This document shows, in pieces, positions 1 to 7,551 of a stretch of 26,318 nt of DNA. Position numbers and translations under genes: made by a program. The stretch lies in the NCBI GenBank assembly GCA_020027805.1, contig JAHKKQ010000008.1, forward strand, positions 1-26,318, given 5' to 3'. How positions within the stretch are numbered: the first letter of the stretch is position 1; each line of letters starts with the position of its first letter. The notes under the pieces are model-generated. The model saw nothing but the letters and a program-made list of their open reading frames with translations. It was not told the origin of the DNA and did not search any database. Origin of the DNA: Candidatus Dadabacteria bacterium. Its GTDB lineage: Bacteria; Desulfobacterota_D; UBA1144; Nemesobacterales; UBA2774.

Positions 1-458
1 TCAGGACTATTTTGATTCCTCTATTGGCCATGGGATTTCAAATAAATGAAATCGCAAAAACCGTGCCGTAAAGTAATACGGGTAGGATAATGACCGGGAA
101 TTCGTTGTGTGTTCTGTTCGAATGCCTCGTCTTATCAGCCGGTTACGCACTCTATTTGAGGAATTGCATATGTGTTTTCCCTGTGATTATTTGAAGCCTT
201 TAAATAATGATAAACTTGCAAACTGGACAAATTTTAGGAGAATCTAACAAATTATGTCATGTTTTTGCCGTATATTGATCTGAGCGGGATGCCGTAAGTC
301 TTAATCCCGGTTTCTTTAGAACGGGCATCCGCGGAGAAATATTTGCATCAAAAGATATTCAGGTAAAATGCCTGTATCTTTTCAGCTAAACATTGAATCG
401 GTTTTGTATATGCTTAATATAGTGATAAAAAATGTCTAAAAAGGGGATAGGAGGGTGA
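1..458. other. AT-rich upstream region without a recognisable gene
   Basis: No convincing coding region is visible. Frame 3 is open only from the window edge to a TAA at about position 69 and could be the tail of an upstream gene, but this cannot be judged. The stretch is clearly richer in A+T than the genes that follow. An imperfect inverted repeat pairs GCGGGATGCC (284-293) with GGGCATCCGC (323-332), and the left arm can alternatively pair through GGGAT (286-290) with ATCCC (304-308). It lies upstream of the proposed topA promoter, so it may be a terminator of an upstream unit. No tRNA was seen. Confidence 0.4.
393..420 (+). promoter_or_regulatory. Probable sigma-70 type promoter of topA
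   Basis: TTGAAT (393-398) is separated by 16 nt from TAATAT (415-420). Transcription would start near 427, giving a leader of about 30 nt that carries the GGAGG ribosome binding site (449-453) before the topA ATG at 459. This is pattern matching to the sigma-70 consensus only. Confidence 0.4.
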
Positions 459-2738
459 ATGGCTAAATCTCTGGTAATAGTAGAGTCTCCCGCCAAGGCG
501 AAGACCATCAGGAAGTATCTCGGCAAGAGCTTTGCGGTCGAGGCTTCTTCGGGGCATCTCGTCGACCTTCCGAGCAGCAAGCTCGGCGTCGACATAGAAA
601 ACGATTTCAATCCCCAATACGTGGTTATCAAAGGCAAGAGCAAGTATCTCAATCAGCTCAAGAAGGCGGCCAAGGATGCGGACAAGGTCTACCTTGCGTC
701 CGACCCTGACAGGGAAGGCGAGGCCATTGCATGGCACATTGCCGACAAGCTCAATATCAGGGATAAATCCCACAGGGTGCTCATACACGAAATAACCGAG
801 GCCGCGGTCAAGGAGTCTATCGCCCACCCGACGACGCTCAGCCAGGACAAGTTCGAGGCTCAGCAGGCGCGCAGGATACTCGACCGTCTCGTCGGATATC
901 AGGTGAGCCCGATTCTGTGGAGAAAGGTCAAGAAGGGTCTAAGCGCGGGCAGGGTACAAAGCGTCGCTCTCAGGCTGGTGGTCGACAGGGAGCGCGAGAT
1001 AGAGGCCTTCAGGACGGAAGAGTACTGGACGATCGAAGCCGACCTTAAAAGGGTCAAGGACACGCCTGACTCTTCGTTCACGGCTGTACTCTCGTCATAT
1101 GACGGGAAAAAAATTCCGATATCCGACGGAACGCGTGCGAACTCGATAGTCGATTCCGTAAAGAACGAAAAATTCATAGTTGGTTCCGTCGAAAGGAAGG
1201 AGAGGAAAAAGAACGCACTCCCCCCGTACATCACCAGCACACTGCAGCAGGAGGCTTCCCGGAAGCTCCGGTTCTCCGTTAAAAAGACCATGATGCTCGC
1301 GCAGAAGCTCTACGAGGGCATCGACCTCGGCGAAGAGGGACCCGTGGGTCTCATCACTTACATGAGGACCGATTCCGTCAGGATATCCGGGAACGCGCTC
1401 AATGAAGCGAGAGAATTAATAAATGTTACGTACGGCGGTGAATACCTGCCCGGGAAGCCGAATACATTCAAGGTCAAAAAATCCGCGCAGGACGCTCATG
1501 AAGCTATCAGGCCCACATATGTGGGCAAGCTCCCCGACTCCGTAAAAGGGTATCTGTCCGACGACGAGTTCCAGCTCTACAAGCTCATATGGCAGAGGTT
1601 CGTCGCCTCACAGATGAACCCCATCGTCTACGACCAGACGGCCGTGGAGATAAACGCGGGGAGGGGGATTTTCAGGGTCACCGGCTCCGTCGTGAAATTC
1701 CCGGGCTTCTCGGCCGTATACCTCGAAGGCATGGAAGAGGAGGAGGAAGAGAAGGAAAAGGACGAAATGAAGAAGCTCCCCGACCTCGCGAAGGGCGATG
1801 AGCTCGACCTCCTGGGCGTAAACGGCATACAGCATTTCACACAGCCGCCGCCCCGGTTTACGGAGAGCTCGCTTGTGAAGGAGCTCGAGGAAAAGGGCGT
1901 CGGGCGTCCGTCCACCTACGCGTCGATACTCTCGACGATAATCGACCGCGAATACGTCAACAAAGAGAAAAGCAAGCTTAAGCCGACCCTCCTCGGCTGC
2001 TCGGTGAACGACCTCCTCGTCCAGGGTTTCCCCGAGATAATGGACGTGCAGTTCACCGCGGACATGGAGGAGAAGCTCGACAGCGTGGAAGAGGGGAACA
2101 TAAACTGGGTGGAGCTGCTGAAAGGTTTCTATCAGGGGTTCTCGTCGAGGCTCGACAAGGCGCAGGATACGATGAAGAGCCTCAAGAGGGACGGCATACC
2201 TACGGACATCGCGTGCGATGTCTGCGGCTCGCATATGATCGTTAAATGGGGGAGGAACGGAGAGTTCCTCTCGTGCTCCCGTTACCCCGAGTGCAAGAAC
2301 GCAAAGGCTTTCGAATACGACCCCGACGGCGTTATTAAAGTCGTGGAGAAGGTCCCCCCTGTAATCAGGGAAGATATAAAGTGCGACAAGTGCAGCTCCC
2401 CCATGGTCATAAAGCGGAGCAGGAGAGGGGAGTTCCTTGCGTGCACGCGCTATCCCGACTGCAAGAACGCCAAGAATTTTGAGTACGACACCGAGGGTAA
2501 TATAAAAATAATCGAGAAAGTGGAGCCCGTACTCAGGGAAGACCTCAAGTGTGAAAAGTGCGGAAAGCCGATGGCCGTGAGGAGCGGAAAGTTCGGAAAA
2601 TTCCTCGGCTGCACGGGCTATCCCAAGTGCAGGAACATAAAGGGCATAGACGAGAACGGCAATCCGGTCGATCCCAAGCAAAACGGGAAGGGACAGGGCC
2701 GCAAGAAGGCCGGCGGAGATCCGGCGATTCTCAATTGA
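459..2738 (+). CDS. topA: DNA topoisomerase I (type IA)
   Basis: Relaxes negatively supercoiled DNA by transient single-strand cleavage. The 759-residue protein starts with a TOPRIM domain (LVIVESPAKAKTI near residues 5-17, DPDREGEAIAWH near 82-93). The catalytic tyrosine is Tyr301 in the LITYMRTDSV motif. Three C-terminal four-cysteine zinc ribbons begin near residues 586, 642 and 698, each of the form CxxC...CxxYPxC, as in many full-length bacterial enzymes. A glutamate-rich insertion (EGMEEEEEEKEKDE, about residues 424-437) sits before the active-site closing segment. The ATG at 459 is preceded by GGAGG at 449-453. The gene is followed by a weak hairpin and then ispG, which appears to have its own promoter. 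Identification is secure from motifs and length. Confidence 0.97.
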   Translation: MAKSLVIVESPAKAKTIRKYLGKSFAVEASSGHLVDLPSSKLGVDIENDFNPQYVVIKGKSKYLNQLKKAAKDADKVYLASDPDREGEAIAWHIADKLNIRDKSHRVLIHEITEAAVKESIAHPTTLSQDKFEAQQARRILDRLVGYQVSPILWRKVKKGLSAGRVQSVALRLVVDREREIEAFRTEEYWTIEADLKRVKDTPDSSFTAVLSSYDGKKIPISDGTRANSIVDSVKNEKFIVGSVERKERKKNALPPYITSTLQQEASRKLRFSVKKTMMLAQKLYEGIDLGEEGPVGLITYMRTDSVRISGNALNEARELINVTYGGEYLPGKPNTFKVKKSAQDAHEAIRPTYVGKLPDSVKGYLSDDEFQLYKLIWQRFVASQMNPIVYDQTAVEINAGRGIFRVTGSVVKFPGFSAVYLEGMEEEEEEKEKDEMKKLPDLAKGDELDLLGVNGIQHFTQPPPRFTESSLVKELEEKGVGRPSTYASILSTIIDREYVNKEKSKLKPTLLGCSVNDLLVQGFPEIMDVQFTADMEEKLDSVEEGNINWVELLKGFYQGFSSRLDKAQDTMKSLKRDGIPTDIACDVCGSHMIVKWGRNGEFLSCSRYPECKNAKAFEYDPDGVIKVVEKVPPVIREDIKCDKCSSPMVIKRSRRGEFLACTRYPDCKNAKNFEYDTEGNIKIIEKVEPVLREDLKCEKCGKPMAVRSGKFGKFLGCTGYPKCRNIKGIDENGNPVDPKQNGKGQGRKKAGGDPAILN

Positions 2739-2762
2739 AACCCGCGCTTCACGGATATGCTT

Positions 2763-2785
2763 GAACGCTTATTGGCGCGTTCTTT
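2763..2785 (+). terminator. Weak hairpin after topA
   Basis: GAACGC (2763-2768) pairs with GCGTTC (2777-2782) across an 8-nt loop and is followed by TT. The hairpin is short and its tail is poor, so it is at best a weak intrinsic terminator. It abuts the proposed -35 of ispG. Confidence 0.3.
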
Positions 2786-2813
2786 GTATCGCATACCATA
2801 AATCACGTATAAT
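2784..2813 (+). promoter_or_regulatory. ispG promoter that predicts a leaderless transcript
   Basis: A perfect -10 hexamer TATAAT (2808-2813) lies 18 nt after TTGTAT (2784-2789). The ispG ATG is at 2822, only 8 nt beyond the -10, so the predicted transcription start falls on or within two bases of the start codon. No Shine-Dalgarno sequence is present, which fits a leaderless mRNA. Confidence 0.5.
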
Positions 2814-2821
2814 TTAGATAC

Positions 2822-3898
2822 ATGCGAAACACCGAGAGAAACTCGAGGCAGATAAACATAGGCGGTATCAGGGTTGGCGGAGGCGCGCCCGTAACCGTCC
2901 AGTCCATGACCAAGACCGATACGAGGGACGTTGCCGCAACGGTCGCCCAGATAAAGAGCCTCGAGAAAGCCGGGTGCGACATAATACGCCTCGCCGTCCC
3001 CGACATGGACGCCGCGCTGGCGCTCGGAAAGATCAAGAAGCAGACGAAAATACCTATAGTCTCAGACATCCATTTCGATTACCGCCTCGCCCTCGAAGCC
3101 GTCAGGCAGGGTGTTGACGGCATGAGGATCAATCCCGGGAATATAGGGGCGAAATACAGGATAAAGGCGGTCGTCGACGCCGTTAGGGAGAGGGGAATTC
3201 CGATAAGGATAGGCGTGAATTCGGGCTCCCTCCAAAAAGATATATTGAAGAAGCACGGCTCCCCGACCCCTGAAGCCCTCGCGGAGAGCGCGCTGAGGCA
3301 CGTATCCATACTTGAAGACCTCGATTTCAGAGACATCAAGATTTCCGTAAAATCGACCGACGTGAAGAAGATGATTGCGGCCTACCGCATACTCGCGGAG
3401 CTTACGGACTACCCGCTTCATCTGGGTGTCACTGAGGCGGGCACGTATGAGATGGGGACAATCAAGTCCTCCATAGGCATCGGCACGCTTCTCGCTGAAG
3501 GCATCGGGGATACGATAAGGGTATCGCTCACGGGAGACCCGGTGGACGAGATAGACGTCGGTATCAAGATACTGAAGTCTCTCGGCATAAGGCGGAACGG
3601 CATAGAGCTCATCTCTTGCCCCGGATGCGGCAGGCTCGAGATAGACCTCATGAAGCTCGTTAAGGACGTCGAGGACAGGATAGCCGGGCTCGAGCTGCCG
3701 AGGCCCATCAAGATCGCCATACTCGGCTGCGTCGTGAACGGTCCCGGAGAGGCTTCCGAGGCCGATATAGGCATAGCCGGCGGCCGCGGCAAGGGCATGC
3801 TCTACAAGGACGGAAAGCTCGTCCGCTCGTTCAAGGAAGGACAGATCGTGGACGAGCTCGTGAAAGAGCTCGCGACCTTCGCCGAACCCGCGAGTTGA
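2822..3898 (+). CDS. ispG: 4-hydroxy-3-methylbut-2-en-1-yl diphosphate synthase (MEP pathway)
   Basis: Catalyses the reductive conversion of 2-C-methyl-D-erythritol 2,4-cyclodiphosphate to HMBPP in non-mevalonate isoprenoid synthesis. It is a cytosolic [4Fe-4S] enzyme. The 358-residue protein opens with a TIM-barrel domain (VQSMTKTDTRDV, DIHFDYRLAL, RINPGNIG). The C-terminal cluster ligands are visible as Cys266 and Cys269 (SCPGCGR) and Cys303 (ILGCVVNGPGEA). Length is close to the two-domain bacterial form (about 360-370 residues). The ATG at 2822 lacks a ribosome binding site but sits just after a consensus -10. No other MEP gene is in the window. Downstream lies a repeat-rich gene-free stretch, so the unit appears monocistronic. 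Confidence 0.96.
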   Translation: MRNTERNSRQINIGGIRVGGGAPVTVQSMTKTDTRDVAATVAQIKSLEKAGCDIIRLAVPDMDAALALGKIKKQTKIPIVSDIHFDYRLALEAVRQGVDGMRINPGNIGAKYRIKAVVDAVRERGIPIRIGVNSGSLQKDILKKHGSPTPEALAESALRHVSILEDLDFRDIKISVKSTDVKKMIAAYRILAELTDYPLHLGVTEAGTYEMGTIKSSIGIGTLLAEGIGDTIRVSLTGDPVDEIDVGIKILKSLGIRRNGIELISCPGCGRLEIDLMKLVKDVEDRIAGLELPRPIKIAILGCVVNGPGEASEADIGIAGGRGKGMLYKDGKLVRSFKEGQIVDELVKELATFAEPAS

Positions 3899-3960
3899 AA
3901 GTTATTCTAAAGCCCTCTTACATTCCCGCTTTTCTAATAGCACTATCGACCTATCCCAAA

Positions 3961-4073
3961 CCCCGTTCGTCCTTCGGCACACAATGTGTGCTCATATACA
4001 ATCCTTCCGTACCTCATCAGCTTAAACCAGCAACGAAGCCCACCCCGCTCGTCCTGAGCTTGTCGAAGGGCGG
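3961..4073. repeat. Structured intergenic repeat, copy A
   Basis: Begins with CCCCGTTCGTCCTTCG. It then has a hairpin GCACACA-A-TGTGTGC (3977-3991), a conserved spacer including CCAGCAACGAAGCC, and a second hairpin built around GTCCTGAGCTTGTCGAAGG (4045-4073). Copy B aligns to it over its full length with almost no length difference. The stem bases differ from those of copy B while pairing is kept. No protein-coding signal. Confidence 0.75.
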
Positions 4074-4080
4074 AGTTTTT
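4045..4080 (+). terminator. Terminator-like hairpin inside repeat copy A
   Basis: The repeat hairpin has outer arms CCGC (4045-4048) and GCGG (4070-4073), extended by a wobble pair and a C-G pair. It is followed by AG and a run of five T (4076-4080). It could end ispG transcription, meaning the repeat may serve as an intrinsic terminator here. Confidence 0.4.
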
Positions 4081-4200
4081 CTTCCCCCGACATTCCCAGA
4101 ACCTGCGGCGCACACACAAGTGTGATTCTACGATCCTACCGAATCTCTCCCGCTCAAACCAGCCACCGCAGTAATTTCGTATGTCCGTGGTGACTCACCG

Positions 4201-4312
4201 CCCCATTCGTCCTTCGGCGCGGAACCTGCGCTCGTATATAATCCATCCGTACCTCTACTGCTAAAGCCAGCAACGAAGCCCAACCCGTTCATCCTGAGCT
4301 TGTCGAAGGATG
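4201..4312. repeat. Structured intergenic repeat, copy B
   Basis: Second full copy, starting exactly 240 nt after copy A. Its first hairpin is GCGCGG-AAC-CTGCGC (4217-4231, one G-T wobble). Its second is CATCCT (4290-4295) pairing with AGGATG (4307-4312). It is preceded by another hairpin, GTGGTGA-C-TCACCGC (4187-4201). Relative to copy A, paired positions change on both sides of the stems. Confidence 0.75.
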
Positions 4313-4468
4313 TGCCTGTCCTGAGAGAAGCCGCTCGTCTCGGCGAAGGCCCGGGCCGTAGCCGGGAAGGATCGAAAGATGTATTTTCATAAGTTTTTTG
4401 CAAAATCCTAATACCGCATCACTCCGCCCCAAATAAAAAAGCTCATATGAATCCCCCGCCCGATCTTT

Positions 4469-4474
4469 TATACT
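4469..4474 (+). promoter_or_regulatory. Possible -10 element directly before ATG 4481
   Basis: TATACT (4469-4474) matches the -10 consensus at five of six positions and ends 6 nt before an ATG at 4481. No good -35 and no Shine-Dalgarno are seen. The arrangement resembles that at ispG and would give a leaderless transcript. Confidence 0.3.
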
Positions 4475-4480
4475 TTTTGC

Positions 4481-5580
4481 ATGTATCGTAAATTCGCAAA
4501 TTCCCACACAAGGGGTATCGGGCTCTGAGCGCGCAAACCCCGGGTATCAGGGGCAGGGGCTCGGCTGAGAACCCGGCTAACAGGTTCGAGAAGATCGAGT
4601 TCGAGCCTTCCGAAGAGGAGATATCGGAAGGCATATCCCCGGAGACCGTTTTTTATAAGGACGCGACCAGGTCCTTAATCACTTACAACGACAGCCCCGA
4701 CGTCGGTTTCAACGCTGGTATAAACCCTTACAGGGGATGCGAGCACGGCTGTATATACTGCTACGCGCGGCCCTCGCACGAGTTCCTGGGTCTTTCTCTC
4801 GGGCTCGATTTCGAAACCAGGATATTCGTCAAGGAAGACGCGGCTGCGCTCCTTCGAAAAGAGCTTTCGTCTCCGAAATACGTCCCCGACACTATAGCCA
4901 TAAGCGGCAATACCGATTGCTACCAGCCGGCCGAGCGCCGCTTCCGTCTCACGCGCGCTTGTCTCGAGGTCCTTTCCGAATTCAAAAACCCCGCGGGCAT
5001 CGTGACCAAGAACCATCTCGTCACCCGCGACATAGACATACTCAGAGGCTTCGCCGAATGGGACGGTATCGTAGTCGCAGTGTCGATAACCACACTCGAC
5101 CCCGCACTCAGGATGAAAATGGAGCCCCGCACGTCCGAGCCGCAATTGAGACTGAGGGCGGTAGAGGAGCTTTCCCGGAACGGCATACCGGTGATAGTCA
5201 TGGTCGCCCCGGTTATACCGGGTCTCACGGACCACGAGATTCCGAATATTATCAAGAGCGCAGCCGACGCGGGCGCAAGGAGCGCCGGATTTATAATGCT
5301 CAGGCTCCCCTACGGCGTGTCCGACCTCTTTACGGCCTGGCTCGAGAGGCATTTCCCCGATACAAAAGAAAAGGTACTTAACAGGATAAGGGACGTCCGG
5401 GGCGGAAAGCTCAACAGCGCGGAGTTCCATGACAGAATGAGAGGAAAAGGAATATACGCCGAGCAGGCGCGGGACTTGTTTGACGTCGCATGCAGGAAAG
5501 CGGGATTCGACGGCAATAAGATTAAGCTCTCCACCGCACATTTCACAAGGCCGGGCGGAACGCAGCTCGATCTATTCTGA
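4481..5580 (+). CDS. PA0069-type radical SAM protein; 5' end frameshifted or with unusual start
   Basis: A radical SAM protein of the spore-photoproduct-lyase-like PA0069 family, function unestablished. The main frame contains GIRGRGSAENPANRFEKIEF, then the cluster motif C-EHG-C-IY-C (codons at 4738, 4750 and 4759). After it come NTDCYQPAERR, GIVTKNHLVTRD, MVAPVIPGLTDHEIP and a terminal TQLDLF. These are hallmarks of the family, and the length is close to complete. No ATG, GTG or TTG opens this frame before the GTG at 5002, which lies after the cluster motif and would be truncated. An ATG at 4481, just behind a -10-like TATACT, reads in the neighbouring frame into TGA at 4526. One extra G in the run at 4512-4515 would join it to the conserved frame. 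A CTG at 4525, 9 nt after AAGGGG, is another possible start. So either a sequence error, a real frameshift or a rare start codon is involved. Confidence 0.8.
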
Positions 5581-5601
5581 GCCCCCGCAGACCGCTTGAA
5601 T

Positions 5602-5618
5602 TCCCGCCGCGCGCGGGA
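5602..5618. terminator. GC-rich hairpin between convergent genes
   Basis: TCCCGC (5602-5607) pairs perfectly with GCGGGA (5613-5618) across a 5-nt loop. It sits in the 50-nt gap between the convergent radical SAM gene and the minus-strand secreted protein gene. There is no T-run on either side, so a terminator role is suggested by position only. Confidence 0.3.
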
Positions 5619-5630
5619 CCCGGATGCCGG

Positions 5631-7043
5631 CTACTGGCCGAACGGTACGGCGTTGATCACCTCGACGCGGATTTCCTGCGGTATTGCGTTCAGGTACCCG
5701 GCGTCTATGTTCTTGAATGTCTTCCTGCCTTTGGCGGGCAGGACGTCGTATATCGTGGTCTTGTTCGAAAACATCGGCGTCTCTTCCTTGAACGAAAAGA
5801 ACTCTACCCTGAGCTCGATCTTGGCGTACGTTATGTCGCTCAGGTTGTTGAGAGTTATCTCCGAGATCTTTCCTATGGTCCCCGTCACTCCGCCGCCCCA
5901 TTTGAGGTCCTCGACGACTATGTCCTCTGACGGAAGGGGCACCTCCTCCTCGTATTCGTATTCTTCTTCTCCTTCTTCTTCGACCACTTCCTCGCCCTCT
6001 TCGGTACCTGAGGCCGTAGTATCTTCCCCGCCTTCTCCGGTCATGGCGTCCTTGACCGACTCTGTGCCGGGTTCCGGCGTCGCCGGGATCTCGCCTCTTT
6101 CCTGAGCGAGTTTCTGCTTATACCTTTCGGACAGGGAAAGGTCTTGCTCGCTCTCTGGTATCGTGCCGCCTTCCTCTCCCGGAGCCGCGGTGCCGTCGCC
6201 CGGAGCCGTGGATTTTTTCTTTTTCTTCTTAACCGCCTTCTTCCCCTCTTTCTTCGCCATCTTAACCTTGAGCTCCTTCTCGGAGATGGGTTTCGCGCTC
6301 ATGACGCTTATATCCACGCTCCGGGCGTCCGGGTGTCTGAAGCCGACGTTGATGTTGGTGTAAGTGCGCTCGGCGTTTGCGGGGAGGAGGTCGTGTATTA
6401 CCGCTCTGCTGGTAAAGCCCCTCACGCCGACCTTGGCCCCCGGTATGCCCAGGAAGTCGACCCTGATCTTGATGTCCTTCCAGTTGTCGCTGCTCCTGTT
6501 CACGAGGGTTATGCTCTTTAGAACCCCTTCCGTGCCGTACTGTCCCCCTGTCCATTCCCACCCCTTCACCTGGATGAGGTCCTTTGCCTGAGCGGGGGTG
6601 CCTTTCTCGATGAGGTCCGCGCCGGCTACGCGGGCGATAGTATTTTGGAGCTCCGCGCTCATTATCCCGAACTTCAGGTTGTAAAAGGTCTTTTCGCTCC
6701 CGTGCGGGAGTATGTCGTGAATGGTCCCCCTCAGCGAGCCGAGCGGGATGTCGTTCTTCGTATACAGGTCTACCTCGATCGATATGTTTTCGTAATCGTA
6801 CTTGCCGACGTTCTGGAGCGTAATCTCTTTCATGATGGCGGGCCTGCCCATGCCGCCCGAAGCCCACTTGTAGTCTTTTACGAGGAGCACCCTCTTGGGT
6901 GCTTCCAATACCCTGTCTACCGCATCAGACGCGGGCGTCGCGATGCCCGATAACAGAATCGCCAGGAGTATGGAAGTCATTATACAAAAGCGCACGTCGG
7001 GATTGAGGGCTTTAATAATATCGCGGCCTGGAAAAAGATGCAT
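5631..7043 (-). CDS. Secreted protein with three related beta-type domains and charged linker, function unknown
   Basis: A 470-residue protein I do not recognise as a characterised family. A signal peptide is likely (basic residues 7-18, hydrophobic core about 21-36, cleavage near ATPASDA). Three related segments follow, at about 53-125, 157-252 and 375-466. Each begins with V-K/E-D/G plus aromatic W (VKDYKWASGG, VKGWEWTGGQ, VEDLKWGGG). Each continues with ITL-NxS/G, an I-V-hydrophobic strand and a (I/V)hD(I/L)LP motif, then an aromatic-N segment. This pattern resembles FxLYD-type beta-sandwich domains. Domains 2 and 3 are joined by a low-complexity linker that is lysine-rich (about 259-278), then Pro/Gly/Thr-rich, then glutamate-rich (about 348-367). 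The ATG is well supported by AAGGAG just upstream on this strand. Likely periplasmic or surface-exposed; a binding or scaffolding role is a guess. Confidence 0.85.
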   Translation of the reverse strand: MHLFPGRDIIKALNPDVRFCIMTSILLAILLSGIATPASDAVDRVLEAPKRVLLVKDYKWASGGMGRPAIMKEITLQNVGKYDYENISIEVDLYTKNDIPLGSLRGTIHDILPHGSEKTFYNLKFGIMSAELQNTIARVAGADLIEKGTPAQAKDLIQVKGWEWTGGQYGTEGVLKSITLVNRSSDNWKDIKIRVDFLGIPGAKVGVRGFTSRAVIHDLLPANAERTYTNINVGFRHPDARSVDISVMSAKPISEKELKVKMAKKEGKKAVKKKKKKSTAPGDGTAAPGEEGGTIPESEQDLSLSERYKQKLAQERGEIPATPEPGTESVKDAMTGEGGEDTTASGTEEGEEVVEEEGEEEYEYEEEVPLPSEDIVVEDLKWGGGVTGTIGKISEITLNNLSDITYAKIELRVEFFSFKEETPMFSNKTTIYDVLPAKGRKTFKNIDAGYLNAIPQEIRVEVINAVPFGQ

Positions 7044-7079
7044 CGTATCTCCTTATTTTGACAGTGAGAATAGGATAAG

Positions 7080-7085
7080 ATTATA
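7080..7085 (-). promoter_or_regulatory. Probable -10 of the secreted protein gene
   Basis: Read on the minus strand, a perfect TATAAT lies at 7085-7080, about 37 nt before the ATG at 7043. The -35 is poor. Transcription would start near 7073, leaving a leader of about 30 nt that includes AAGGAG. Confidence 0.4.
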
Positions 7086-7278
7086 CATAATCGGTCTTGA
7101 AATTGTAGCGTTCAAATATAACGGTTTTTTCAATGCAGATAAAGTTTTCGAGCGTATATCGGCAAAATTTACGAGCCTCCGGGACCCCCGATGATCCGTT
7201 TTCGCCCCGGCGCTGACCGCTTCGTTCCCCCCCCCATTTACAATATTAATCCTTTTTAAGTAGATTATATATAGACCG

Positions 7279-7437
7279 ATGCTGAAGGAATATCTGCGGA
7301 TACTCAAAAAACACTCTGACGACGTCTTCGGCGTAGGGGCCCGGACGACCCTTTCCGTATACACTGTTTTATCTATAGCCTGTGTCCTACTCCCGACGCT
7401 CTTCTTTCTCGTTCTGATAATATTGAAGATATTTTGA
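7279..7437 (+). CDS. Possible small single-pass membrane protein (52 aa)
   Basis: A short open frame starting MLKEYLRILKKHSDD, with a basic N-terminal segment and one long hydrophobic stretch at about residues 25-49 (containing ACVLLPTLFFLVLIILKIF at the end). It lies in the roughly 500-nt gap between the divergent secreted-protein gene and mutL, pointing toward mutL. There is no Shine-Dalgarno. Upstream, TTTACA (7237-7242) is 18 nt from TAGATT (7261-7266), and TATATA (7266-7271) ends 7 nt before the ATG, so a leaderless start is plausible. Family unknown. A chance frame cannot be excluded at this length; the hydrophobic profile and promoter context are the support. Confidence 0.4.
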   Translation: MLKEYLRILKKHSDDVFGVGARTTLSVYTVLSIACVLLPTLFFLVLIILKIF

Positions 7438-7510
7438 GCCGCTTCCCTCAGAGCTGCGAACGCCCGGAGCCCGTTTCAATTGAAACCCCGCGGCCTCTGC
7501 CTCAGCTCTT

Positions 7511-7539
7511 TTGACTCGTATTCCACTTTTATGTAAACT
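7511..7539 (+). promoter_or_regulatory. Probable mutL promoter with very short leader
   Basis: TTGACT (7511-7516) is 17 nt from TAAACT (7534-7539). The predicted transcription start at about 7546 leaves only about 6 nt before the mutL ATG at 7552, with no Shine-Dalgarno in between. Confidence 0.45.
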
Positions 7540-7551
7540 GGCTCGTACCAG

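Larger units (their letters stand above)
3899..4480. other. Gene-free repeat-rich intergenic region 1
   Basis: About 580 nt between ispG and the radical SAM gene. It contains two direct copies of a repeat of about 112 nt whose starts are 240 nt apart, plus extra hairpins (4187-4201 and around 4113-4124). Open frames here are short, antisense to one another, and built from repeat sequence. Their translations resemble no family I recognise, so none is called. Confidence 0.7.

Noticed and set aside
3..71. C-terminal end of an upstream gene at the window edge
   Set aside because: Only about 22 open codons; two frames are equally possible, so no call can be supported.
1608..2681. Open frame of 357 codons antisense to topA
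   Set aside because: Mirror of the topA C-terminal region, including its zinc ribbons; no family motif or ribosome binding site.
3895..4125. Open frame of 76 codons right after ispG
   Set aside because: It translates the structured repeat and its hairpins; the copy-to-copy changes preserve pairing, not codons.
3961..4312. CRISPR array
   Set aside because: Only two long copies with diverged stems and no uniform spacers; no cas gene nearby.
7053..7364. Minus-strand frame of 103 codons upstream of the secreted protein gene
   Set aside because: It covers the promoter region of that gene and the opposite-strand small membrane ORF; its composition shows no protein-like pattern.
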